Shown: piece by piece, positions 31,771 through 39,344 of the stretch
How the letters are laid out: each line of letters opens with the position of its first letter
How positions within the stretch are numbered: the stretch's first letter is position 1
NCBI GenBank assembly: GCA_028875725.1
Contig: JAPPCR010000006.1
Coordinates: 1,557,786 to 1,621,785, forward strand
Reading direction: 5' to 3'
DNA from: Acidobacteriota bacterium
GTDB lineage: Bacteria > Acidobacteriota > Thermoanaerobaculia > Multivoradales > Multivoraceae
DNA length: 64,000 nucleotides
The notes under the pieces: generated by a model
Told to the model about the DNA's origin: nothing
Seen by the model: the letters and a program-made list of their open reading frames with translations, nothing else
Database searches by the model: none
Program-made: the position numbers and the translations under genes

Positions 31771-33462
31771 ATGAACCTGTTCCCAAAGCAGAGCGTCCGC
31801 GGATCCGCGGCGCCGATCATCGCACTCTGCACCGTCCTCGTCCCGGCAGCGGTCTGGAGCCCCCCGGCAGCGGGGCAGGTACAGGTCGGTTCAACCTGGA
31901 TTACCGAGCCGATCGCACCCGATCTGGACATCGCCGATGGACAGCTCCGGCTGGAACTGGACCAGGCGATCGCGATCGCCCTGCAGAACAACCTCGGACT
32001 GCTGGTCCAGCGCTACCAGCGCTCCCAGTCGCTGTTCCAGGTGAACCAGCAGTACGGCATCTACGACACGGTGCTCGGGATCAACACCAGCGTCAACAGC
32101 GACAGCCGGCCCTCGGCCTCACAGCTCGACGGCGCCCTGGTCACCGAGAATGAGACGATGACGGCGAACGTCGAACTCCAGCAGCCGGTTTCGTCGGGCG
32201 GCACGTTCTCGATCAACTGGCAGAACAGCCGGTTCGAGTCCAACTCGCGGTTCTCGGACATCAACCCGAGCCTGCGGTCCAGCCTGCAGTTCGCCTTCGA
32301 TCAGCCGCTGCTGCGGAACCGGGGAAAGCGGATCACCGAACGGAACCTGGCCGTCGCCCGGCTGAACAGCGACATCAGCATGGGAGATCTCGCGGTCCAG
32401 GTCATCGACACCGTGCAGACCGTGGCCAACGGCTACTGGGCGCTGGTAGAGGGTCTGGAACAGCTCAAGGTAGCGGAGGAGAGTCTGGCGCTGGCCCGCG
32501 AGCTGCACGAGATGAACCGCATCCAGATCGAGGTGGGGACGTTGGCGCCGCTCGAACTCGTTCAGAGCGAGGCCGGGATCGCGACCCGCGAGGAGGAGAT
32601 CATCCGGGTCCAGGCCCAGGTTCAGGACGCGGCGGATGAGTTGCGGCGGCTGCTGAATCTGGACGAGCGGTCCTTCTGGGACCTGGAGATCGTGCCGATG
32701 ACGTCGCCCGAGATTTCACGGGTCGCGATCGACCTGGAGGCGTCGCTGACTTCGGCGCTCAACAAGCGGGTCGAGATCGATCGTCAGGAACTCCGGATCG
32801 ATACGCTCGAGATCGACTCCACGTTTCTCCGCAACCAGCGCAAGCCCGACCTGAACCTGAGCGTGAGCTACGGTCGGAACGCACTGGGCGGCGACCGGAC
32901 CGTCTGCGAGCGGCCTGGTCCGCCCAGCATCGCGGATCTCTTCGAGCCCTGCCCGGAGGAGTTCATCCGGGTCGATTCGCTTGACTTCCTGTCGACGCTC
33001 GGTCAGTTCTACGAGGGGATTCTGGGCCAGGTCTTCGAGGGCTGGAACGTGGGTCTCAACCTGTCGAAGCCGCTCCAGAACCGCTCGGCGAAGGCGCAGA
33101 GCCGGATTGCCGACCTGGCGCTCGACCAGGGACGGCTGGAGCTGCAGGACCTGATGCTGACGATCCGGACGGAGGTGCGGACAGCGGCGCGGGGCGTGGA
33201 GACAGCGGGCAAGCAGATCGACTCGGCCCGGGTGTCGCGGGAACTGGCGGAGAAGAACCTGGACGCCGCCCAGAAGCGCTACGAGAACGGGCTCTGGACC
33301 AGCTTCCAGGTCCTCGAGATCCAGGAGGACCTGACGGCGGCCCGCAGCCGCGAAGTCGAGGCCATCACGGGCTACCGCCGCGCTCTACTGGCCTACTTCC
33401 GGGCGATCGGCGTCCTGCTGGAGCAGGAAGGCATCGAACTCGTCGACGACGCCGACAGCTAG
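31771..33462 (+). CDS. TolC-family outer membrane efflux protein
   Basis: 563 aa. A signal peptide ends near SPPAAGQVQV, and two long coiled-coil repeats follow. The first half has LELDQAIAIALQNNLGLLVQ and FDQPLLRNRGKRITERNLAV; the second has ISRVAIDLEASLTSALNKRV, VGLNLSKPLQNRSAKAQSRI and LDAAQKRYENGLWTSFQVLE. These are TolC/OprM features for a trimeric outer-membrane exit duct. No membrane-fusion or RND/ABC partner is adjacent, so the substrate is unknown. The 208 bp before it contain GC-rich inverted segments (around 31629-31655) but no feature I can name. Confidence 0.9.
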   Translation: MNLFPKQSVRGSAAPIIALCTVLVPAAVWSPPAAGQVQVGSTWITEPIAPDLDIADGQLRLELDQAIAIALQNNLGLLVQRYQRSQSLFQVNQQYGIYDTVLGINTSVNSDSRPSASQLDGALVTENETMTANVELQQPVSSGGTFSINWQNSRFESNSRFSDINPSLRSSLQFAFDQPLLRNRGKRITERNLAVARLNSDISMGDLAVQVIDTVQTVANGYWALVEGLEQLKVAEESLALARELHEMNRIQIEVGTLAPLELVQSEAGIATREEEIIRVQAQVQDAADELRRLLNLDERSFWDLEIVPMTSPEISRVAIDLEASLTSALNKRVEIDRQELRIDTLEIDSTFLRNQRKPDLNLSVSYGRNALGGDRTVCERPGPPSIADLFEPCPEEFIRVDSLDFLSTLGQFYEGILGQVFEGWNVGLNLSKPLQNRSAKAQSRIADLALDQGRLELQDLMLTIRTEVRTAARGVETAGKQIDSARVSRELAEKNLDAAQKRYENGLWTSFQVLEIQEDLTAARSREVEAITGYRRALLAYFRAIGVLLEQEGIELVDDADS

Positions 33463-33543
33463 GAGCAGGGTGCCAGCAAGGTGGAGGCTGGGGCCAAACA
33501 TGGAGCCCGCGACAGGTTTGGCGGCTCTAGCGAAGGACAGTGG

Positions 33544-33816
33544 TGGTGCCGGAGGTGGGAGTCGAACTCACACGCCCCAGGGGGCGCAGGAGTTACTGGA
33601 GTCCCCGACAGGGGACGCGCTACGCGGAAAGCAATGGTGCCGGAGGTGGGAGTCGAACCCACACGCCCCAAGGGGCGCAGGAGTTACTGGAGTCCCCGAC
33701 AGGGGACGCGCTACGCGGAAAGCAATGGTGCCGGAGGTGGGAGTCGAACCCACACGCCCCAAGGGGCGCAGGAGTTACTGGAGTCCCCGACAGGGGACGC
33801 GCTACGCGGAAAGCAA
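33544..33816 (-). repeat. Three 91-bp tandem repeats carrying the tRNA-Leu 3' half
   Basis: Units 33544-33634, 33635-33725 and 33726-33816, head to tail in register with the tRNA gene. Each unit starts (plus strand) with the 43 bases that form the variable arm, T arm, 3' acceptor strand and CCA of the adjacent tRNA-Leu(CAA). A 48-base spacer follows, with the 16-base palindromic hairpin GTCCCC-GACA-GGGGAC. Units 2 and 3 are identical; the outermost unit differs at two bases. No unit has the tRNA 5' half or anticodon, so none is a tRNA. All open frames across it are artefacts. Confidence 0.92.
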
Positions 33817-33902
33817 TGGTGCCGGAGGTGGGAGTCGAACCCACACGCCCCAAGGGGCGGGGGATTTTGAGTCCCCTGCGTCTGCCATTCCGCCACTCCG
33901 GC
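33817..33902 (-). tRNA. tRNA-Leu (anticodon CAA)
   Basis: A class II tRNA of 86 nt including CCA, reading from 33902 down. Acceptor GCCGGAG pairs with CTCCGGC, the anticodon loop ACTCAAAAT gives CAA, the variable arm is CGCCCCTTGGGGCG, and the T arm is GTGGG-TTCGACT-CCCAC. Its 3' half is repeated three more times immediately downstream in its own transcription direction. Confidence 0.97.
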
Positions 33903-33910
33903 ACGAAGCT

Positions 33911-33931
33911 GCGCGAGCAGAGGGCTCGCGC
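33911..33931. other. GC-rich hairpin upstream of tRNA-Leu(CAA)
   Basis: GCGCGAG (33911-33917) and CTCGCGC (33925-33931) with a 7-base loop, 8 bases from the tRNA 5' end. It could be a leader hairpin of the pre-tRNA. No T-run follows, so it is not a canonical terminator. The rest of 33932-34054 shows nothing I can support. Confidence 0.45.
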
Positions 33932-34054
33932 GGAGCAAGGTCAGGACAGTAGCAGGACCGGTAGCCCCTGTTCCAGCCTGAAGCCGTCAAACCCAGCGGT
34001 GTCAGTGACTTAGAGCCAGCCGTGTGGCGGTGGCGCAAACGGGGCGGGAACAAC

Positions 34055-34083
34055 TTGACGCCAGAGCCCTCTACGGCTACAAT
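34055..34083 (+). promoter_or_regulatory. Sigma70-type promoter for carD
   Basis: TTGACG at 34055-34060, exactly 17 bases, then TACAAT at 34078-34083. The transcript would start near 34090, giving a leader of about 137 bases before carD. This is the cleanest promoter in the window. Confidence 0.75.
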
Positions 34084-34226
34084 CAGCGACCGTTAACTGC
34101 GTGATTTTCTGTAACTTAGGCACACAGCGCCAGACAAGCAACTCGCGGCCGATCCCGGAACTGAAGACGGCGTTCCGGCGATCCTGCCGAAGTGTGCACC
34201 TGCCACCAGTTTGAAGGGAGATCAGA

Positions 34227-34742
34227 GTGTTCCGAGTGGGTGAGAAGGTCGTGTACCCCAACCACGGGGTCAGTGTAGTAGAGCGAATCGCGGTGAGCGC
34301 ACCGGATGGCGGTGAGAAGCAGACCTACTACCACCTCCGCCTGCTGGCGAACGACTCCAAGGTGATGGTTCCCGAAGAGAACCTGGACCGCGTCGGCCTG
34401 CGACGCCTGGCCAAGGAACGGGAGATCAAGGACCTCCTCGCTCTGATTGAGGACGGCAACATCGACGTCTACAAGGACTGGAAGGGGCGCTACAAGCAGA
34501 ACCTGGACAAGATGCGGACCGGTGAGTTGACCGATGCTGCCGAGGTCCTCAAGAATCTCCGTCTGGTGAGTCAGAAGAAGAGCCTCTCGTTCCGTGAAAA
34601 GAAGATGTACGAGAAAGCCAGGTACTTCATCGTGAGTGAGGTGCTTCACGTCCGTGAAATCAGCGAAGAGAGCGCCGAGGAGCTGGTCGAGAAGGCGCTT
34701 ACCACCAGCCTGGACAAGATCTCCAAGGCCAAGGCGAGTTGA
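34227..34742 (+). CDS. CarD/CdnL-family RNA-polymerase-binding regulator
   Basis: 171 aa. The N-terminal RID/Tudor-like domain binds the RNAP beta subunit (FRVGEKVVYPNHGVSVVERI, then YYHLRLLANDSKVMVPEENL). The helical C-terminal domain (KDWKGRYKQNLDKMRTGEL, LSFREKKMYEKARYFIVSEV) stabilises the open promoter complex. It lacks the DNA-hook HMGA tail of myxobacterial CarD, so it is of the CdnL type. The GTG start at 34227 is preceded by GAAGGGAG. Such proteins are usually essential and act at rRNA promoters. Confidence 0.93.
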   Translation: MFRVGEKVVYPNHGVSVVERIAVSAPDGGEKQTYYHLRLLANDSKVMVPEENLDRVGLRRLAKEREIKDLLALIEDGNIDVYKDWKGRYKQNLDKMRTGELTDAAEVLKNLRLVSQKKSLSFREKKMYEKARYFIVSEVLHVREISEESAEELVEKALTTSLDKISKAKAS

Positions 34743-34844
34743 GCCCGAGCGGCCGCCGCGGTCCCGACTCCTGACACGCGACCAGGGCAGGTTCGATCAG
34801 AAGCCGGGCGTTCAACCCGAAGACCGCAACGGGTTCGCGAGACG

Positions 34845-35168
34845 GTGACACGGCTCCTCGTCATCCTGATCGCCATCCTGCTGGCGTGGATGTGGATCGC
34901 GCGGATGATCCGCGGGGCGTTGCGGTCGCCCCGAGCTGCGGAAGCGCGTTCCCTGCTGAGGCTGCTGCAGGTTTTCCGGCGAACGGCAGGCGGCGGTCCG
35001 ACCGCCAGCGGAGGAGCGCCGCGCAGCCGTGCCGCGACGACCTCAAGAGGCGGCCAGCCGAAAGCCCTTCTCCGATGCCGGCGCTGCGGAGTCCACGTGC
35101 CCGAGGCCCAGTTGACGGCCGGCGTATGCGGAAACTGCCTGAATGAGGACCGCACCGCCCACGATTGA
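34845..35168 (+). CDS. Small membrane-anchored zinc-ribbon-like protein
   Basis: 107 aa. One N-terminal TM (LLVILIAILLAWMWIARMI), then a basic Ser/Gly/Arg-rich linker and a C-terminal four-Cys motif (CRRCGVHVPE, then CGNCL), spaced like a zinc ribbon. The layout resembles the PP0621-type family. The GTG start at 34845 is not strongly determined. It ends 26 bases inside priA in another frame, so it is likely cotranscribed with it. Function unknown. Confidence 0.7.
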   Translation: MTRLLVILIAILLAWMWIARMIRGALRSPRAAEARSLLRLLQVFRRTAGGGPTASGGAPRSRAATTSRGGQPKALLRCRRCGVHVPEAQLTAGVCGNCLNEDRTAHD

Positions 35169-37596
35169 GGCGGCCGAGTACGCTGCCGTCGCGGTTCCGC
35201 TGCCGCTGCCCGAACCCCTGACCTACAGGGTGCCGCAGCCGTGGCGTGCGCTTGCCCGGGTCGGAGTGCGCGTCCGGGTACCTGTCGGGCGGCGCCGGCT
35301 GGTCGGCTGGATCGTCGATCTGCCGGCGGCGCCGCCCGCCGGTCTGGACAGTGAACTACGATCGATCGAGTCGGTGATCGACTTCGAGCCGTTGCTGCCC
35401 GACGACTTGATGAGGCTCGCCGACTTCACGGCGTCCTACTACGCGGCGCCGATCGGCGAAGTGCTGAAGTCCCTGCTGCCGGGAGTGTTTCCTGCCTGGG
35501 GTGACCGCCGCGTGGAACTCACGAACCGCGGGGCGCTGGCCGATTGCCGCGATCCGGCGGACCGGGCGTTCCAGCGGTTTCTGCTGGAGCGGGGCCGGGT
35601 CGCCCTGACCGAAGTCTGGGACGAACTCGGCGACACCACACTGCCGGACCGGATCGATCGCTGGCGGGAAGGCGGACACCTTCGGATTCACGAGCCGGGC
35701 GGACGGAGCGCCCGCTACCGCCAGGCGGTCGAGCTGCCGCCGGGAGACCGCAAGAGCCAGCTCGACCGTTGCGGCCGCTCGCCGGCCGGCAGGGCGGTCG
35801 TCGAGTACCTGGCGGCCCTCGGCCGGCCGGCCACCATTCGGGAAGTGCGCGACGGAGTCGGTTGTTCGGCGGCGGTCGTGCGCCGGTTGGTGACGCTCGG
35901 CGTCCTCCGTTCCTTCACCCAGATCGACGCGATCGATCTGGGGCGCCATCGCCTCCAGGGGGACGCCGCGACGGCGCCGTTCGCGCTACGGCCCGATCAG
36001 GCGGCGGCCGCACGGGAACTCGTGGAGCAGGTCCGCAGCGGTCGCTTCCGGCCCTGCTTCCTGGGCGGGATGACGGGGTCGGGAAAGACGGAGGTGTATC
36101 TGCGGGGGGCCGCTGCCGCCCTGCAGGAGGACCGGTCCGTTGTCATCCTCGTGCCGGAAATCGCACTGGTACCCGCGCTGGCGCGCGCACTTCAGGAACG
36201 CTTCCACGACCGGGTCGCGATGCTGCACTCGAACCTCGGTAGCGCTGAACGACGCCAGGAGTGGGAGCGGATCCGCGACGGCGAGGCTCGAGTCGTGATC
36301 GGACCGCGGTCAGCGATCTTCGCCCCGGTCCGGAAGCTTGGCCTGATCGTCGTCGACGAGGAACAGGACGGCGCCTACAAGCAGGACACGCGGCCACGGT
36401 ACAGCGGCCGGGACCTTGCTCTCGTGCGAGCTCGGACGTCGGCGGCGACAGCTCTCCTGGTTTCCGCGACGCCGAGTCTTGAAACCCGCCTGAACGTCGA
36501 GCGGGGTCGATATCGCGAGCTTCGTTTGACCGCACGGGTTGGCGTCGGTGCGCTTCCCGAGGCGATCCTCGTCGACCTGCGCAAGGAACCCGGTGATCGG
36601 CCTCGCCGGCCCGGCGACGTCGCCTTCTCGCGGCTGCTGGTCCAGGAGGTGGAGAGCAGTCTGCAGCGCGGCGAGCAGGTCATCCTGCTGCGCAACCGTC
36701 GCGGTTACTCGCCGCAACTGCTCTGCCGCGCCTGCGGCGAGAACATGCCCTGCGAAGACTGCGGCCTGCCGAAGAGCTACCACCGCCGCGAAGGCCGGCT
36801 GATCTGCCACTACTGCGGCGGCCACGCTCCGGTTCCGCGCGTCTGTCCCGAATGTGGAGAGGACGCGCTGCAAGCGATCGGGGCGGGCACGGAGCGGGTG
36901 GAGGAGGAGGTCCGGAAGCGGTTTCCGGAGGCTGCCGTGGACGTGCTGGACCGCGACACGACACGTCGCGTCGGAGGCGCCGCCGCGGTGCTCGAACGGT
37001 TTCGCTCCGGGCGCACCGAGATACTGATCGGCACCCAGATGGTCTCCAAGGGACACCACTTCCCGAACGTCGCTCTCGCGGCCGTGCTGGCCGCCGACTC
37101 CTACCTCGGGTTCCCGGATTTCCGCGCGGCCGAACGGAGCTACGCGCTTCTGACGCAGCTTGCCGGCCGCGCCGGTCGAGGCGAGCGTGCCGGCCGCTTC
37201 GTGATTCAGACATACCATCCAGACCACTACGCGATTCAGGCCGTCCTGAACCAGGACGACGAGGCCTTCGCCCACCACGAAATGCGCTTTCGCCGGACCT
37301 TCCACTACCCGCCGTTCACCCGCATGGTCCAGTTCGTCGTTCGCGATCGGAACCGTGATCGGGGCCGTTCCCGGATCGAGGAGTTCGCCGCCGCGGCCCG
37401 CAGGCACGAACTCGCTGCGCGGGTCCGCTTCTCCGGGCCCGCACCGGCTCCCCTGGAGCGCCTCAAGGGGCAATGGCGCTTTCAGTTCCTGATGCGCTCG
37501 GCAAACGGGGCGGAGCTGAGGAGTCTGGCCAGAGCAGTGGCGCCTGCGCCGGCGGCCGACCTCACGGTCGACGTCGACCCCCAGGACCTGATGTGA
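35143..37596 (+). CDS. priA: Primosomal protein N' (replication restart helicase)
   Basis: 817 aa. The N-terminal 3'-end-binding domain starts VAVPLPLPEPLTYRVP and continues GVRVRVPVGRRRLVGWIVD. The helicase core has GMTGSGKTEVYLRGA (Walker A), the DEEQ box VVDEEQDGAYKQ and SATPSLET. The zinc-binding insertion holds eight cysteines (CRACGENMPCEDC to CHYCGGHAPVPRVCPEC). LIGTQMVSKGHHFPNVAL and LLTQLAGRAGRGERAG complete the core. It restarts collapsed forks, fitting with recJ next to it. The recJ frame begins at a GTG overlapping its stop. Confidence 0.97.
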   Translation: MRTAPPTIEAAEYAAVAVPLPLPEPLTYRVPQPWRALARVGVRVRVPVGRRRLVGWIVDLPAAPPAGLDSELRSIESVIDFEPLLPDDLMRLADFTASYYAAPIGEVLKSLLPGVFPAWGDRRVELTNRGALADCRDPADRAFQRFLLERGRVALTEVWDELGDTTLPDRIDRWREGGHLRIHEPGGRSARYRQAVELPPGDRKSQLDRCGRSPAGRAVVEYLAALGRPATIREVRDGVGCSAAVVRRLVTLGVLRSFTQIDAIDLGRHRLQGDAATAPFALRPDQAAAARELVEQVRSGRFRPCFLGGMTGSGKTEVYLRGAAAALQEDRSVVILVPEIALVPALARALQERFHDRVAMLHSNLGSAERRQEWERIRDGEARVVIGPRSAIFAPVRKLGLIVVDEEQDGAYKQDTRPRYSGRDLALVRARTSAATALLVSATPSLETRLNVERGRYRELRLTARVGVGALPEAILVDLRKEPGDRPRRPGDVAFSRLLVQEVESSLQRGEQVILLRNRRGYSPQLLCRACGENMPCEDCGLPKSYHRREGRLICHYCGGHAPVPRVCPECGEDALQAIGAGTERVEEEVRKRFPEAAVDVLDRDTTRRVGGAAAVLERFRSGRTEILIGTQMVSKGHHFPNVALAAVLAADSYLGFPDFRAAERSYALLTQLAGRAGRGERAGRFVIQTYHPDHYAIQAVLNQDDEAFAHHEMRFRRTFHYPPFTRMVQFVVRDRNRDRGRSRIEEFAAAARRHELAARVRFSGPAPAPLERLKGQWRFQFLMRSANGAELRSLARAVAPAPAADLTVDVDPQDLM

Positions 37597-39344
37597 CGGG
37601 TCGACCTGTCGTGGAGGAGAGACGAACGGACACGGTGGAGTGGCTGGAGAAAGCGACGCCCGGAGCAGCCGGGACGCTGGCGGAGGCGGGCTACGGCCTG
37701 CTGTCGGCGCCGCTCGCCCGTAGAGGCGTCAGTACGCCTTCGGAAGCCGACGCCTTCCTGACGCCCCATCGGCGCGGGCTCCACGATCCCTTCCTGCTGC
37801 ACGGCATGGAGGAAGCGGTGGAGCGATTGCAGGCGGCCTGTCGCGACAGCCATACGGTGGCCGTGGTCGGGGACTACGACGTGGATGGCGTGACCGCCTG
37901 CGCTCTCCTCACCGCGGTCCTACGGGCGCTCGGAGCGCAGGTTGTGCCGATCCTGCCGAACCGTCTCACGGAAGGCTACGGCTTCCAGACGCTTCAGGTG
38001 GAGAAGGCCCACCTCGCCGGCGTTTCCCTGATCGTCACCGTGGACTGCGGAACGACTTCCGCCAATGCGGTGCTGGCGGCGATCGAACGCGGCATCGACG
38101 TGATCGTGACCGACCACCACGTGGTCGGCAGCGACTTTCCCTCGCAGGCGATCCAGATCAATCCGCTCCAGGACGACTGCGACTATCCCTTCCGGCACCT
38201 CTGCGGGGCGGGACTCGCCTTCAAACTGGCACAGGCGTTGCTGCGGCGAGGCGGTCGGCACGAGCCGCTGGCTGCTTTGCTGCGCGTTGCGTGCCTGGGG
38301 ACGATCGCCGACGTCGTGCCACTGGTGGGAGAGAACCGCGTGATCGCCGCGCTTGGCCTGCGAGCCCTCTCGGAGGCGCGCTCACCGGGACTGCGGGCGC
38401 TGAAGCGCGTGGCGCGCGTCGCCGGCTCCGTATCGTCGACCGAGGTCGCGTTTCGCCTCGGACCGCGGATCAACGCCGCCGGACGGCTCGCCGACGCCGG
38501 CCTCGCGCTTCGCTTGCTCCTGACCAGGGATTCGGCGGAGGCGGACCAGCTCGCAGGCGAGCTCGACGCCCTGAACCGCAACCGTCAGGCCGAGGAGCGG
38601 AGGGTCGTCAAAGAGGCCGCCGACCTCTTCGCGGCCCGTGAGCCGCTGCCGGGGATTCTCGTGGCCTGGAGTTCGGAGTGGCATCGCGGTGTGGTGGGGA
38701 TCGCTGCCGGACGTCTCGCGCGCGAGTTCCACCGGCCCGTGATTCTCCTGGGAGTGGACGGAGACGCCGGCACCGGATCAGGCCGGAGCATTCCGCATCT
38801 CGACCTTCATTCCTTCGTCGCCGGCTTTGAGCATCGGACGACCCGGTTCGGAGGTCATCCCCAGGCAATTGGCCTTTCCGTGGCGGTTTCCGAGCTACCG
38901 GACCTCCGGGACGCAATGGAGGAAGCCGCGGAGTGGCCGCCGGGAACCCTCGTGCGCCGGCGCGAGTACGAACTGGCGCTTTCCGCCGAACAGATCGGTT
39001 CCGATCTCTACGCGGAGTTGGCGCGACTGGAGCCGCACGGAGAAGGGAACCGGCGGCCCCTGATCCGGCTCGGTCCGCTCGAACGGCTCGGGCGGCCGCG
39101 TGAGTTCGGCCAGGGCCACGTCAAGCTGCGCGTCCGGGCGGCGGGCGGTGAGGGTTCGGAAAGGGGCAGCCCCGTCTGGTTGCTCGGATGGGGCTGGAAG
39201 GAGCGGGCGGCCGATCTCGACGGACGTTTCGAGGTTCTCGGAGCCGTGGAGTGGGATTCCTACCAGGGCGGCCCTGTTGTGAGAATCGAAGACGCCCGGC
39301 GGATCGGAAACCACCAGGTGCCGGAACGTAGAATGTCGCCATGA
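37593..39344 (+). CDS. recJ: Single-stranded-DNA-specific exonuclease RecJ
   Basis: 583 aa DHH-family 5'-3' exonuclease. Motifs: VVGDYDVDGVTACALL (motif I), IVTVDCGTTS, VIVTDHHVV (DHH motif), LCGAGLAFKLAQAL, HRGVVGIAAGRLAREFHRP and GGHPQAIGLSV (DHHA1), followed by a C-terminal OB-like domain. The open frame extends 120 bases into priA; the GTG at 37593 forms a GTGA overlap with the priA stop and was chosen. GTG at 37611 is an alternative. Its own stop overlaps the next gene by 4 bases. Confidence 0.94.
   Translation: MTGRPVVEERRTDTVEWLEKATPGAAGTLAEAGYGLLSAPLARRGVSTPSEADAFLTPHRRGLHDPFLLHGMEEAVERLQAACRDSHTVAVVGDYDVDGVTACALLTAVLRALGAQVVPILPNRLTEGYGFQTLQVEKAHLAGVSLIVTVDCGTTSANAVLAAIERGIDVIVTDHHVVGSDFPSQAIQINPLQDDCDYPFRHLCGAGLAFKLAQALLRRGGRHEPLAALLRVACLGTIADVVPLVGENRVIAALGLRALSEARSPGLRALKRVARVAGSVSSTEVAFRLGPRINAAGRLADAGLALRLLLTRDSAEADQLAGELDALNRNRQAEERRVVKEAADLFAAREPLPGILVAWSSEWHRGVVGIAAGRLAREFHRPVILLGVDGDAGTGSGRSIPHLDLHSFVAGFEHRTTRFGGHPQAIGLSVAVSELPDLRDAMEEAAEWPPGTLVRRREYELALSAEQIGSDLYAELARLEPHGEGNRRPLIRLGPLERLGRPREFGQGHVKLRVRAAGGEGSERGSPVWLLGWGWKERAADLDGRFEVLGAVEWDSYQGGPVVRIEDARRIGNHQVPERRMSP

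Noticed and set aside
33544..33816. CRISPR-like reading of the regular repeats
   Set aside because: Spacers between the 43-base blocks are identical rather than unique, and no cas gene is present; the repeated block is the tRNA 3' half.
33470..34053. Several overlapping open frames of 60-160 codons on both strands
   Set aside because: They are produced by the 91-bp tRNA-derived tandem repeats and the tRNA itself; the translations repeat the same tRNA-encoded words in different frames.
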